Notes under the pieces: model-generated | Told to the model about the DNA's origin: nothing | What the model saw: the letters and a program-made list of their open reading frames with translations, nothing else | The model's database searches: none | Program-made: the position numbers and the translations under genes | Assembly (NCBI GenBank): GCA_963678485.1 | Contig: OY782882.1 | Span: forward strand, 2,108,001-2,172,000 | Length of the DNA stretch: 64,000 bases | Reading direction: 5' to 3' | Source of the DNA: CALGYY01 sp963678485 | GTDB taxonomy: Bacteria; Bacteroidota; Bacteroidia; Bacteroidales; CAIWKO01 | Shown here: positions 23,775 to 31,882 of the stretch, one piece after another | Numbering within the stretch: position 1 is the first letter of the stretch | Layout: the number at the start of each line of letters is the position of its first letter

Positions 23775-24341
23775 ATTTTCAAGCGTTTCGCGTCGATGTT
23801 GCTTGAGCTTTTTAAAGTGAGAAGGGGTAAGTCCCGTGACTTTTTTAAACTGTCGACACAAGTGAGAAGAACTACTGAAGTGAAGAATATCTGCGATTTG
23901 GATAAGGTTAAGCTCATCGTAGACGAGCATCTCTTTGGCTCTTTCGATGCGTTGTAAGATGAAAAACTGTTCTATGGTAGTGCCTTTCACTTCTGAAAAA
24001 AGGTTAGCCAAGTAGGTATAATCGTAGGCCAGTTTTTGAGATAAATATTCTGAGAGGTTCACTTTGACGCGTTCTTCGGTATAGTGAACCATTTCGATGA
24101 TAACCTGCTTGACTCGTTCAACGAGCTGACTTTTTTTATCGTCAAGTAAGGCCAATCCTGTTTTTTTTAATGCCTCATTAAATTGCTCTCTCTCGTCAGG
24201 TGTTAGTGTTTGTAAAAGCTCAACCTCGCCAATTTTGACAGAGGCATATTTAATTCCTGCTTTCTCAAGTTCCGCTTTAACGACCATTTCGCAGCGGATG
24301 CACACCATGTTTTTGATGAAAAGTTTCAATGCCGGATTCAT
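23769..24341 (-). CDS. AraC-type regulator with HMA-like N-terminus, paralogue 3 (intact CxxC)
   Basis: A 190-residue paralogue of the two genes downstream. Its N-terminus keeps a complete metal-binding-type motif, MVCIRCEM (Cys14, Cys17), as in HMA domains that bind soft metals or act through thiols. The C-terminal domain is AraC-type (ELNLIQIADILHFSSSSHLCRQFKKVTGLTPSHFKKLK). In contrast with paralogue 2 and the cupin operon, the 100 bp upstream contain no copy of the shared operator. It could be the constitutive, signal-receiving member of the set. That is inference from motif retention and promoter absence. Confidence 0.87.
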   Translation of the reverse strand: MNPALKLFIKNMVCIRCEMVVKAELEKAGIKYASVKIGEVELLQTLTPDEREQFNEALKKTGLALLDDKKSQLVERVKQVIIEMVHYTEERVKVNLSEYLSQKLAYDYTYLANLFSEVKGTTIEQFFILQRIERAKEMLVYDELNLIQIADILHFSSSSHLCRQFKKVTGLTPSHFKKLKQHRRETLENV

Positions 24342-24451
24342 TGCCCAGGCTGTAGCAAATGATTATTATCAAGAGCACTTACGTAATACGCAAAATTGTC
24401 AAATTCAGCAACAGTGCTTCACGCCCGGATTTTCCTCAAAGATACTCATTT

Positions 24452-24928
24452 TCATGCTTCGTTGATGAGGATTTCTGCTTCGCCTTCACCGGCGCATACT
24501 TCCAGCGTTTTCCCGCTGGTATAAATAATAAATCTAAAACTTCCATCACCTTGAAAAACAGCATCAGCAGATTCAACGGGCGTTTCGATAAGCTGATTAA
24601 TGAGTCCGATTGCTTTTTGATTATGCATAAAAGCGTTACCAATCAACATTTCATGCAGTTCTTTTTTTATCGCGATAAAAGGGTCGGCTGCATTGTTGGT
24701 TGATGGCAGTTCGGTCTCGACCTTTTGTTCTCCCAAATTTCTGGCAAATTGATAGTATTCTTCAGCATTTTCAAGATCACCCAAGCGTGTATTACAATCG
24801 CCAATTTTATTGTACAATTCTGCCGTAGCATCCATTTGAAAGAGCGCATCCAAGTAGCAGTTCAGCGCTGCTTCATATTTGCTTTTTGCGTAAAAACTGT
24901 CACCCAATTGCATCTTCTCGTTTTTCAT
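24452..24928 (-). CDS. Small TPR-repeat protein, unknown function
   Basis: A 158-residue soluble protein. Two TPR units (about 3-70, LGDSFYAKSKYEAALNCYLDAL and YNKIGDCNTRLGDLENAEEYYQFAR) are followed by a C-terminal part with no recognised domain (LIETPVESADAVFQGDGSFRFIIYTSGKTLEVCAGEGE). There is no signal peptide. It is the first gene upstream of the AraC cluster, 110 bp away and in the same direction; a functional link is possible but not shown. Confidence 0.78.
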   Translation of the reverse strand: MKNEKMQLGDSFYAKSKYEAALNCYLDALFQMDATAELYNKIGDCNTRLGDLENAEEYYQFARNLGEQKVETELPSTNNAADPFIAIKKELHEMLIGNAFMHNQKAIGLINQLIETPVESADAVFQGDGSFRFIIYTSGKTLEVCAGEGEAEILINEA

Positions 24929-25180
24929 AACTGTTGATTTTTTGGTTATTGATTATGCTATTTTTCGACACAGAGAATACATACATTTGATAAACTAAAA
25001 GTAAGAAACAGTTTTGATTTACAAAAAAATTGTAGCGATACTGATGTCTGAATAACGAGGGGTTTCCGCATGAAATGCTAGATGTGAGTTCTGATTGGTG
25101 ATATCGCTAATTCCCAGAAAAAGAATTAGAGATCTCGATCAACAATTCAATTTTACAGAAAAAAATCAAAACTATTATAA
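24929..25180. other. Non-coding gap upstream of the TPR gene
   Basis: AT-rich, with no ORF and no stress-type operator. I see no feature here beyond the usual promoter-length sequence; the GC-rich repeat cluster follows. Confidence 0.5.
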
Positions 25181-25187
25181 TCACGGG

Positions 25188-25330
25188 TATGGACCCCGGG
25201 GCAAGTTGAGTTCACGAAATCCCGCTCTGCGGGGCCCCGCCCCCAAAATTCCGCCCTAGAAGGGCGGGGTATTATACCCTCCGCCGTTGGCGGGATTGTT
25301 CGCCTAAGGCTTTTAATTCGCCTTCGGCTT
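25188..25330. repeat. Cluster of short GC-rich inverted repeats
   Basis: About 140 bp unusually rich in G+C beside AT-rich surroundings. It contains back-to-back hairpins: CCCGCTCTGCGGGG, CCGCCCTAGAAGGGCGGGG, CCGCCGTTGGCGGG and GCCTAAGGC/GCCTTCGGC. Not coding. It resembles intergenic palindromic repeat clusters (REP/BIME-like); a copy elsewhere would confirm this. Confidence 0.6.
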
Positions 25331-25356
25331 TTAAAAACCAAGGCTCACGAATAAAA

Positions 25357-25378
25357 AGGCCGCCTAAATGGGCGGCCT
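25357..25378 (-). terminator. Intrinsic terminator after the LamG-like T9SS protein
   Basis: Stem AGGCCGCC/GGGCGGCCT with a 5-base loop, then TTTTTATT on the minus strand. Confidence 0.85.
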
Positions 25379-25398
25379 CCTTAAAAGCATTTGAACAA

Positions 25399-26874
25399 TT
25401 ATTTTGTAATAAGCATCCTGCTTACATGAGTTGTATGCTGTCCGGTAACTTTCACGTAATACACGCCATTTGCCAGTTTTCTGAGATTAATAACGGATAC
25501 TTTTGCATTAGGCTGAAGTACAATCTGAGTATTACCAATTGCATCGATTACTTCAATTAATGCTGGGATTTCAGCTGAAGTAACAGTAAACAATCCATTA
25601 TTAGGATTAGGTGTTATTTCTACGCTGAGAGATGAAAGGTTCTCCTGAATGCCGATACCGCTAATGTTGAAGCATGCAGAAGTATCTAAACAAGCACCAT
25701 TTGAAACTTGTACTGCATAATTTCCATCAATCGCTGGAGTAAAGGATTGAACGTTCTCTCCAAGTATAGGCGCCATAGCGTTATCGCAATCAAGCCACTG
25801 ATAGGCTCCAGTTGGCTGCAAGGAACCAAGATTATAGTCGATTTGAACAACCCCAAGATTCACATTACTAATGTTAAGGTTAATTACGAAAAGAGTGTCG
25901 CAGCCACTGGCATTACTTACCGTGTCGTAATAAACTCCTGAGGAATGCCAAAGGTAGTTACCGCTTGGAGAGCTATAAGAATAACATGCGTCAATGTTTA
26001 ACACAGATGTCGTGGACAAAGTGTAGTCAATCGAAATTATACTATCACAACCAGTACTATTAGGAATGGTGTCGCTATAAATTCCCGGAACGTTCCATGT
26101 ATGTAAACCACTTGGTGAGGTATAGGGATCACATTGAGCAACACTAATTGTATCAAAGGTGCTCATATCCAACAGACTTAAAACTTCTGCGGCAGAAAGA
26201 GCGCGATTATATATTCTGAATTCATCCATGTACCCACTTGCTGGTAATCCAACATTGGACCCGTAACCATTCACCTTAAACGGCCCGATTCCGCTGATTA
26301 TAACAGGAGAACCTTGAGCAACGGTGGTTACAAGAGCTCCATTTAAATATCCTTTGATATTACCCGCCAACGAATCATAAACAAACGTTGACAGGGAAGG
26401 CGTGGCTGTTGCTCCACCATTGATGGTAACATCGGTGAACGCCCCCCCTCCCCTTAAAATCCAATTCGTTGCTCCGGCAGCACCATTGGTGAAACAACGA
26501 AAACTGCCTGCGTTGGCATCACCAAAAATATAGTACAAAGTGGTCGTCCCTGTAATATTTGAAGTCCAGAACGAAATAGTCCACGCTCTGGTTGGAAAAG
26601 ATGTTACCCAATTGGTGTTAACATAATCGGTGGTAGATGTTATGCCACTTCCTATGATCGCTCCTCCACACTGTCCGGAACCACCTTGAGTAATCGCACC
26701 CATGAGCGTACCGGTTGCTGTTCCAGAAGGAGGATTAGATGCATAATTTGTTACTGAAGTTCCTACCTGATCGAATTTGTACCAAAGCAATTCGGGTTTA
26801 GATTGAGCGCTAACAATGGATAGATTTAAAATCAAACATCCAAAGAATACTAGAAGATGTAAGTGTTTTTTCAT
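25399..26874 (-). CDS. LamG-like domain protein with T9SS type A sorting domain
   Basis: A 491-residue secreted protein. Signal peptide (ending VSAQ) is followed by a concanavalin A-like/LamG domain (about 25-240: WYKFDQVGTSVTNYA, WTISFWTSN, GYLNGALV, YMDEFRIYNRALSAAEV, the last being the usual LamG C-terminal signature). Then come two Cys-containing short repeats (CDPYTSPSG.HTWN, CYSYSSPSGNYLWH), an Ig-like piece and a type A T9SS domain (VEITPNPNNGLFTV, LANGVYYVKVTG, RMLITK). Probably a surface or secreted carbohydrate-interacting protein. I chose the ATG at 26874, which starts the signal peptide; the promoter at 26896-26903 lies just upstream. Confidence 0.9.
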   Translation of the reverse strand: MKKHLHLLVFFGCLILNLSIVSAQSKPELLWYKFDQVGTSVTNYASNPPSGTATGTLMGAITQGGSGQCGGAIIGSGITSTTDYVNTNWVTSFPTRAWTISFWTSNITGTTTLYYIFGDANAGSFRCFTNGAAGATNWILRGGGAFTDVTINGGATATPSLSTFVYDSLAGNIKGYLNGALVTTVAQGSPVIISGIGPFKVNGYGSNVGLPASGYMDEFRIYNRALSAAEVLSLLDMSTFDTISVAQCDPYTSPSGLHTWNVPGIYSDTIPNSTGCDSIISIDYTLSTTSVLNIDACYSYSSPSGNYLWHSSGVYYDTVSNASGCDTLFVINLNISNVNLGVVQIDYNLGSLQPTGAYQWLDCDNAMAPILGENVQSFTPAIDGNYAVQVSNGACLDTSACFNISGIGIQENLSSLSVEITPNPNNGLFTVTSAEIPALIEVIDAIGNTQIVLQPNAKVSVINLRKLANGVYYVKVTGQHTTHVSRMLITK

Positions 26875-26895
26875 GTGGAATAATTTAGTTTTATG

Positions 26896-26903
26896 CAAAG
26901 GTA
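26896..26903 (-). promoter_or_regulatory. Consensus -7 box (TACCTTTG) of the LamG protein gene
   Basis: Plus-strand CAAAGGTA, a perfect TAnnTTTG on the minus strand, 22 bp above the ATG at 26874. It lacks the TTACA repeats of the stress promoters and keeps the initial T, so it serves as a contrast. Confidence 0.6.
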
Positions 26904-27073
26904 CAAATTACTAGAACTTAAATGGCTGCTGTTGGCAAAATAACTATAAAATTCAATTATTACAAATTACGAAATGATTGTTGAACAATACGCTTGAAAT
27001 GCCTAATTGTTGCATCATTCAACAATTACCCATTACGAATGGATTAATTTTTTTCGACATTCTTCGCAAAAAA

Positions 27074-27098
27074 AAAGCTGTCAATTTGCGACAGCTTT
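27074..27098 (-). terminator. Intrinsic terminator after the OmpA-family protein
   Basis: Stem AAAGCTGTC/GACAGCTTT with a 7-base loop, then a run of T on the minus strand. Confidence 0.85.
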
Positions 27099-27109
27099 AT
27101 GATTTTTTT

Positions 27110-27928
27110 TTACATCTTCACAATTTCGACTCGTCGATTTTTTGCCTTACCTTCTTCGGTGTTATTATCAGCAATTGGTTTGGTGGCGCCCCAGCCTTTG
27201 GCTGATAATCGACTTTTGTCGATTCCTTTCGCAACGATTGCGTTTAGTACAGCCTGTGCTCTGTTTACAGAAAGATTTTGATTAGCCGTTGCATCACCAA
27301 CATTATCTGTATGTCCTTCGATACTTATTTTTAGTGCAGGATTTTCAGTAAGCATGGCAGCAATTTGATCAATGATATTCTGTGATTCACTTTTGATTAC
27401 AGATTTAGCTGTTTCAAAATTAATATAAAGAGCAATGTGTCCGCTTTTATCAAGTTCTCCATAAATATCAGCCGCCATGATATCCTGCTTCATCTCTTCA
27501 ATTTCAACAATGGTCAGTGTTAAACGCTCAGCCACGTCAGAGGCTGCACCAATTCCAACCCAGACAGTTTTATTATTCGCTTTGAAATACAATGTCGCAT
27601 CGGAAGACCCAAGGTAAATTCGCTTAACTCCGTATTTTACCAGCGCATTTTCGTAGTTTTTCACGGCCTGATAGAAAGAAACCGGTTGTTGTCCACTTTC
27701 AGTGTTAAATTGATAAACAATCATTGTTTTGTAGCCTTCGACCTTCCCATAGTCCCCAGTTTCCATAACAATATCAACCAGGTCAAAATTCTGAATACAT
27801 TGCTCGATATAATAATTCGGCATACGATTAAACAATGGATGATCCTTACACCCTTCGGCATCTTCTTGAGCAAAAGCAGTCATTGCAAGTAAGAATGCAA
27901 ACACAACAGCAATCAGTGATTTTTTCAT
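27110..27928 (-). CDS. OmpA family protein
   Basis: A 272-residue envelope protein. Signal peptide (ending AFAQ) is followed by a soluble N-terminal domain (about 25-155, CKDHPLFNRMPNYYIEQC..) that resembles the DUF4892-like part of some OmpA lipoproteins. The C-terminal OmpA domain (about 165-272) has IALYINFETAKSVIKSES, ISIEGHTDNVGDATANQNLSVNRAQAV and RRVEIVKM, with the Asp and Arg used for diaminopimelate binding in DNVGD and NRR. It tethers the outer membrane to peptidoglycan. Monocistronic, with a strong terminator. Confidence 0.9.
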   Translation of the reverse strand: MKKSLIAVVFAFLLAMTAFAQEDAEGCKDHPLFNRMPNYYIEQCIQNFDLVDIVMETGDYGKVEGYKTMIVYQFNTESGQQPVSFYQAVKNYENALVKYGVKRIYLGSSDATLYFKANNKTVWVGIGAASDVAERLTLTIVEIEEMKQDIMAADIYGELDKSGHIALYINFETAKSVIKSESQNIIDQIAAMLTENPALKISIEGHTDNVGDATANQNLSVNRAQAVLNAIVAKGIDKSRLSAKGWGATKPIADNNTEEGKAKNRRVEIVKM

Positions 27929-28200
27929 AATTAGTTTTTTTTACGTCTGTTAATACTCTTCGTGAAAACTATAAGGCTTCTGAGGCAAGGCGTTCATCGT
28001 CTTGGCAAACAGGAAATGGTTAATTAGTTTAAGAAGACTTACAGATTTATTACTCCATAGAGAGCCACAAAATTAATCAAAAGAAAGGACGTACTCACAA
28101 CAGCAATCGTTGCAGAGAGCCTTCTCTAACATTTTTTAAGAAATATTAATGCTGCGTTTTTCGTAAAACAATACCACTAGATGTTCCTGCGTGCCCGTAA
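27929..28200. other. Non-coding gap upstream of the OmpA gene
   Basis: About 270 bp with no ORF, no consensus promoter that I trust and no stress-type operator. It presumably holds the OmpA promoter. Confidence 0.5.
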
Positions 28201-28698
28201 TTAAAGGATTTTAGCATCCGTATTCGCAGCTATAATGAATGATTCAATTTGGTCGATTAGCGTTTTACTAGGAGAACATAAATGGCCCCATCCTGAAGAA
28301 GCAGAATCAGGAATGGCAATTTCGAGTGTCCAACCAAAATTCTCCAAGGCATGATAACGTGGCAGTGCCTCGAGTTCCGTGGCTTTGAATTTTATTTGCG
28401 CCTGTTGATGAAAGATTGCATACACACCTTGAGAGTCCCAAAGGCGCATCAATGAAAGGAATTCTGTTTTGCTTATTACGAAATCCAGATCAGCATTTGT
28501 TAGTTTGGGCATTATTTTTTTTTCATCGCCTTCAATGCAAATACTGACAGCATCAGGGTTTCTGTAAAGATGAAAATTTTCTATCGTTACAACATCATTG
28601 GCCAGTCGTGCTGCGTAGACGATCAGGGCTCTCGGACATTCAAAAATCTCGAGCAAATAGTAGTTGTTTCCAACATTGGATCGCTTGTACTCAATCAT
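28201..28698 (-). CDS. Hypothetical protein downstream of the Kazal-like gene
   Basis: A 165-residue protein without signal peptide, lipobox or membrane segment, so probably cytoplasmic. I do not recognise a family. The start at 28698 (MIEYKRSNVGNNYYL) is chosen because the longer frame would overlap the upstream lipoprotein gene. It follows that gene by 20 bp and shares its direction, so it is likely the third gene of that small operon. Confidence 0.65.
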   Translation of the reverse strand: MIEYKRSNVGNNYYLLEIFECPRALIVYAARLANDVVTIENFHLYRNPDAVSICIEGDEKKIMPKLTNADLDFVISKTEFLSLMRLWDSQGVYAIFHQQAQIKFKATELEALPRYHALENFGWTLEIAIPDSASSGWGHLCSPSKTLIDQIESFIIAANTDAKIL

Positions 28699-28718
28699 TG
28701 CGCTGCAGATAATTAATG

Positions 28719-28937
28719 TTAAGGAACGCTTATACCAAGTCTGTTTGCTTCGCATTCATTGCAGTATGTCTTGCCATCACAGCCAATCACACCGGGACAA
28801 TTCTGCACGCATTCATCGTTCTTATGCTGATCATATAATTGCTGATCGAAGCATTTTGAATTCTTCTTGCATGACATCAACCCTATTGCAAGAAACAGGA
28901 AAAGCATGCTGTAATAAATGAAGGCTCTGGTTTTCAT
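28719..28937 (-). CDS. Kazal-type serine protease inhibitor-like lipoprotein
   Basis: A 72-residue lipoprotein. The signal peptide ends in lipobox GLMSC. The mature part has six cysteines and the Kazal motif GCDGKTYCNECEANRLGI at the C-terminus, with CVQNCPG just before. Kazal domains inhibit serine proteases; bacterial lipoprotein versions are common in Bacteroidota, and their targets are not known. Its start at 28937 overlaps the stop of the upstream DUF6970-like gene by four bases (ATGA), which supports the start and co-translation. Six extra residues could be added with an ATG at 28952. Confidence 0.82.
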   Translation of the reverse strand: MKTRAFIYYSMLFLFLAIGLMSCKKNSKCFDQQLYDQHKNDECVQNCPGVIGCDGKTYCNECEANRLGISVP

Positions 28938-29290
28938 CGGTTGTCGTTCCAAATTAATTTAACATTAGTTCTATTTGTGAAAAAATCTGTACAAGCGCAA
29001 TCGCCCGTCCCTGTAATGCCTCCGTCAGGATGACAAATTAAGTTGCAGTGTTCATCATAAAGTTCACTATAATTATCGCAGCAATACGAAGGAATATAAT
29101 ATACGGTTTGTCCCTGATACTCGCATTGCCATATTGCGGCCGGGGGATTACGAACAGGCTCTTTTTGAATATCGCGAATTTTGCTTTTAATACAAGATGG
29201 GGTTCCTCGGGGTACATCGATCTCTTCGCATGCAACAAGACCAATTATGGCAGCTAGCACAAACATTACCAGCAGTTTTTTTTGCTTCAT
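28934..29290 (-). CDS. DUF6970-like lipoprotein
   Basis: A 118-residue lipoprotein with lipobox LVAC (Cys21). The mature part has the pattern CIxxKIxxI...NPPAAIWQCEYQGQTVYYIPSYCCDNYSELYDEHCNLICHPDGG and ends FFTNRTNVKLIWNDNR, which I recall from a small Bacteroidota lipoprotein family (DUF6970). Cys pairs are numerous. Function unknown. It overlaps the Kazal-like lipoprotein gene by four bases, so the two probably act together at the membrane. Confidence 0.8.
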   Translation of the reverse strand: MKQKKLLVMFVLAAIIGLVACEEIDVPRGTPSCIKSKIRDIQKEPVRNPPAAIWQCEYQGQTVYYIPSYCCDNYSELYDEHCNLICHPDGGITGTGDCACTDFFTNRTNVKLIWNDNR

Positions 29291-29421
29291 ATGTTAGAAT
29301 TGTAGGTGAAGAGAACGCTGATGATAGAAAATAAGTATGTGGAAACCGATGAACAGCAAATTCGCTTCTATACCAATATCCTTTTGTTTTGAAGGTTCGT
29401 CGCAGTTAGCGCATTCGCAAA

Positions 29422-29886
29422 CTATTGTTCGTTGCGATACTTTATTTGTAATCCCTGAATAAAATTTCTTAGCATTTGGTCTTTGCATAGACGATATTGA
29501 TCTTGTCCGGGTTTACGAAAGAATGCACTTAATTCGTGGCGACTTACTGGTAATTTTGCAAGTGCAAAAAGTTCGAGCATATCGTCGTCCTTCAGATTCA
29601 GTGCGATTTTCAGCTTACGCAGTATGATATTATTATTCAGTGTTTTTTCAGGTTTGGGTTGCTCTCCTTCTTTTCTGCCTCGTTTGTCAACAATTAACCC
29701 ATTCAGGAAGATTGCCAACTGTTTATCGTGCAGCGACTGAAACTCGGGGTCATCGTCTTTCTTGAGCCAATTGCTCACTTCGGCGCGGCTCACTTCGGTT
29801 TCGGCCAAGGCAAAGAGTTCGATCATTTTATTATCACTAAAATCGAAAGCATATCTGATGCGCCTAAGAATATCGTTATTTGTCAT
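29422..29886 (-). CDS. DUF1456 (YehS-type) family protein
   Basis: A 154-residue cytoplasmic protein with two tandem DUF1456 repeats: NNDILRRIRYAFDFSDNKMIELFALAETEVSRAEVSNWLKK and NNIILRKLKIALNLKDDDMLELFALAKLPVSRHELSAFFRK. The family's function is not settled. It follows the class II aldolase gene by 17 bp and is probably the last gene of the mtnA operon. Confidence 0.9.
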   Translation of the reverse strand: MTNNDILRRIRYAFDFSDNKMIELFALAETEVSRAEVSNWLKKDDDPEFQSLHDKQLAIFLNGLIVDKRGRKEGEQPKPEKTLNNNIILRKLKIALNLKDDDMLELFALAKLPVSRHELSAFFRKPGQDQYRLCKDQMLRNFIQGLQIKYRNEQ

Positions 29887-29903
29887 TTTGTTTGTTTCTG
29901 TAG

Positions 29904-30497
29904 TTATTTTTCTGACTGTTGAAGCCTCTCCAGTGCTAAGGTTCCTGCTGTTGGCATATCCACACCAAGAGCTACGAAACCATGATTCTTGGCAATAAAG
30001 AAATCGGATTTCAATGCACAGTTTTCTAGGGCCAATGCTAATTCGGGCGTTCCATAAGGATATTCTTCGGGTGTAGTTAGGATGTTTAATCGTTCTGCGT
30101 TATCAAGGATTTCAGGACTATGTCCATGAAAAATTGCATGAATATCCGGTCTGGCTTTATATAGAGAATAATGCATCATGCTTTCAGACGATGGCTGACG
30201 CGTTCCATAAGCGAAAACCTTTGCATGCTGGAGGTCACATGAGGTAACGAGAACAAATTTGTCATCGTCGAGACAGCCTTTTAGTCCCATGCACGTACCG
30301 GTAATAATAAAGGCATCATCACCCGTTTTAATTCGAAAACTAAGGTTTCCGTAGGAACCTCCGGGATAAGGCGGGGCAAGACCCTTTTCGTGAAAAACGC
30401 CACACCATTTCTTAAGCTCTGGCAGCAGCAGATGCTGTGGTGCATCATGACCCAGCATGATGACCTGAAACTTCACACCCTGATATCCTTCTGCCAT
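29904..30497 (-). CDS. Class II aldolase/adducin family protein, next to mtnA
   Basis: A 197-residue enzyme of the class II aldolase family. The zinc ligands are visible as HGH (residues 128-130 region, AIFHGHSPEIL) and the third His in AKNHGFVALG. The catalytic Glu lies in PSSESMMH. The same fold serves fuculose-1-phosphate aldolase, methylthioribulose-1-phosphate dehydratase (MtnB) and the 5-methylthioribulose-1-phosphate aldolase of the DHAP shunt. One base separates it from mtnA, so its substrate is very probably a 1-phosphosugar made by MtnA. With no mtnC/mtnD/mtnK nearby, aldolase (giving DHAP and methylthioacetaldehyde) and dehydratase roles are both open. Confidence 0.85.
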   Translation of the reverse strand: MAEGYQGVKFQVIMLGHDAPQHLLLPELKKWCGVFHEKGLAPPYPGGSYGNLSFRIKTGDDAFIITGTCMGLKGCLDDDKFVLVTSCDLQHAKVFAYGTRQPSSESMMHYSLYKARPDIHAIFHGHSPEILDNAERLNILTTPEEYPYGTPELALALENCALKSDFFIAKNHGFVALGVDMPTAGTLALERLQQSEK

Positions 30498-30498
30498 T

Positions 30499-31542
30499 TT
30501 ATATCTCCCTTAGTTTAATAATATCCTCTTCTCTTGGCCGGATGATGCCCTTTTCGGTGATGATGCCACGAATTAAATTTGCCGGTGTCACATCGAAGGC
30601 TGGATTAAAAGCAGCTGAACCGGGCGATGCAACCAGTATTTCGTGTAATACGCCGTCTTTATCAGGACCACTCTGATAAAGAACTTCAGCCTCGCTGCGT
30701 GCTTCAATAGGAATATCTTTTCCGGAAGCACAATCAAAATCGAAAGTTGATAAAGGTGCTGCAATATAAAATGGAATTCCATAATGATGGGCTGCAATGG
30801 CCTTTTCGAGCGTTCCAATTTTATTGGCAGTATCCCCGTTGCGCGCAATTCGATCAGCACCAACAATCATTAGATCGATTTCACCTTGCGACATCATCCA
30901 TGCACCTGCATTATCGGGAAGGATGGTATGTGGTATTTGTTCGTTTGCAAGCTCCCATGCGGTAAGGCGCGCACCCTGACTGCGTGGACGGGTTTCATCA
31001 ACATAAACAAGAATATTCTTACCTTCAGCGACAGCGTGATAAACGGGAGACAATGCAGACCCATAATCAGTAAATGCCAGCCAGCCTGCATTACAATGGG
31101 TTTCCATGCGACAGCCATCATCAATTAACACAGAACCAAAACGACCAATAGCCTTGCAACTCTCAATATCTTCAGTTGCCAGAAGCTCTGCCTCCTGCAT
31201 TGCACCTTTGCTTCCATGTTTTATTCCTGCAGCGAATACTCTATCGGTTGCATAAAAAAGATTACGGGCGGTGGGTCGTGTGGCCTCGATACGTTTACGG
31301 GCGATCTTTACATATTCTGCATCAGATCCAGCTTCAGCGAAGGCCTGCGCCATGGCATAACCAGCAGTTACGCCGATTGCGCCGGCACCTCTTACCCGCA
31401 TATCTTTAATCACCTCACAGGTCTCGGTATGATGAGGCGATGCGATGATCTCGAATTTAAAGGGTAATTTATTTTGGTCGATAAGCATGACCGTTGTTTG
31501 CTGCATCCAGACCGTGCGATAATGAGTTCCGTTAACTTTCAT
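30499..31542 (-). CDS. mtnA: Methylthioribose-1-phosphate isomerase
   Basis: A 347-residue eIF2B-like isomerase that turns 5-methylthioribose-1-phosphate into 5-methylthioribulose-1-phosphate in methionine salvage. Family marks: MRVRGAGAIGVTAGYAM (about 48-64), the active-site Cys in METHCNAGW, and GADRIARNGDTANKIGT with the catalytic Asp. Length matches MtnA. The close relative ribose-1,5-bisphosphate isomerase cannot be fully excluded by eye. It is the first gene of an operon with a class II aldolase (1 bp gap) and DUF1456. A consensus -7 box lies at 31560-31567. Confidence 0.9.
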   Translation of the reverse strand: MKVNGTHYRTVWMQQTTVMLIDQNKLPFKFEIIASPHHTETCEVIKDMRVRGAGAIGVTAGYAMAQAFAEAGSDAEYVKIARKRIEATRPTARNLFYATDRVFAAGIKHGSKGAMQEAELLATEDIESCKAIGRFGSVLIDDGCRMETHCNAGWLAFTDYGSALSPVYHAVAEGKNILVYVDETRPRSQGARLTAWELANEQIPHTILPDNAGAWMMSQGEIDLMIVGADRIARNGDTANKIGTLEKAIAAHHYGIPFYIAAPLSTFDFDCASGKDIPIEARSEAEVLYQSGPDKDGVLHEILVASPGSAAFNPAFDVTPANLIRGIITEKGIIRPREEDIIKLREI

Positions 31543-31559
31543 TTTTCCTGATTATGCAG

Positions 31560-31567
31560 CAAAGGTA
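31560..31567 (-). promoter_or_regulatory. Consensus -7 box (TACCTTTG) of the mtnA operon
   Basis: Plus-strand CAAAGGTA, a perfect TAnnTTTG on the minus strand, 17 bp above the mtnA ATG. Confidence 0.6.
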
Positions 31568-31880
31568 TGGATTTTCGCAATTTGAGGCAGTTTGCAGGCG
31601 CCGAATACAAAAGAAATAAGCAAGGGTGTGCGATTGTGTAAAGGCTTTCCATCTGTTCACTTAAATTCCAATGGCTCTCGCCCAACATTCTACCCCTCCT
31701 GGCGCAATGACTTCGCAGCATCAACGCTCCATTTTGGCGCCAGAGAAATTCTACCACATCCATACATTCTACCAACATTTCGGCGCGAGGTGCCTTTTTA
31801 TAAGTGCTAATGTGGGAATGTGTTAATGTGATAACGAGGGTGGCGGTGGGGAATATGAAAGGCGTCTTTCCTTTTAGAAA
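31568..31880. other. Non-coding part of the 0.8-kb intergenic region
   Basis: No ORF with a sensible start, composition or domain. It shows low-level similarity of wording to the repeat block that follows, and otherwise nothing I recognise. Confidence 0.45.
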
Positions 31881-31882
31881 AT

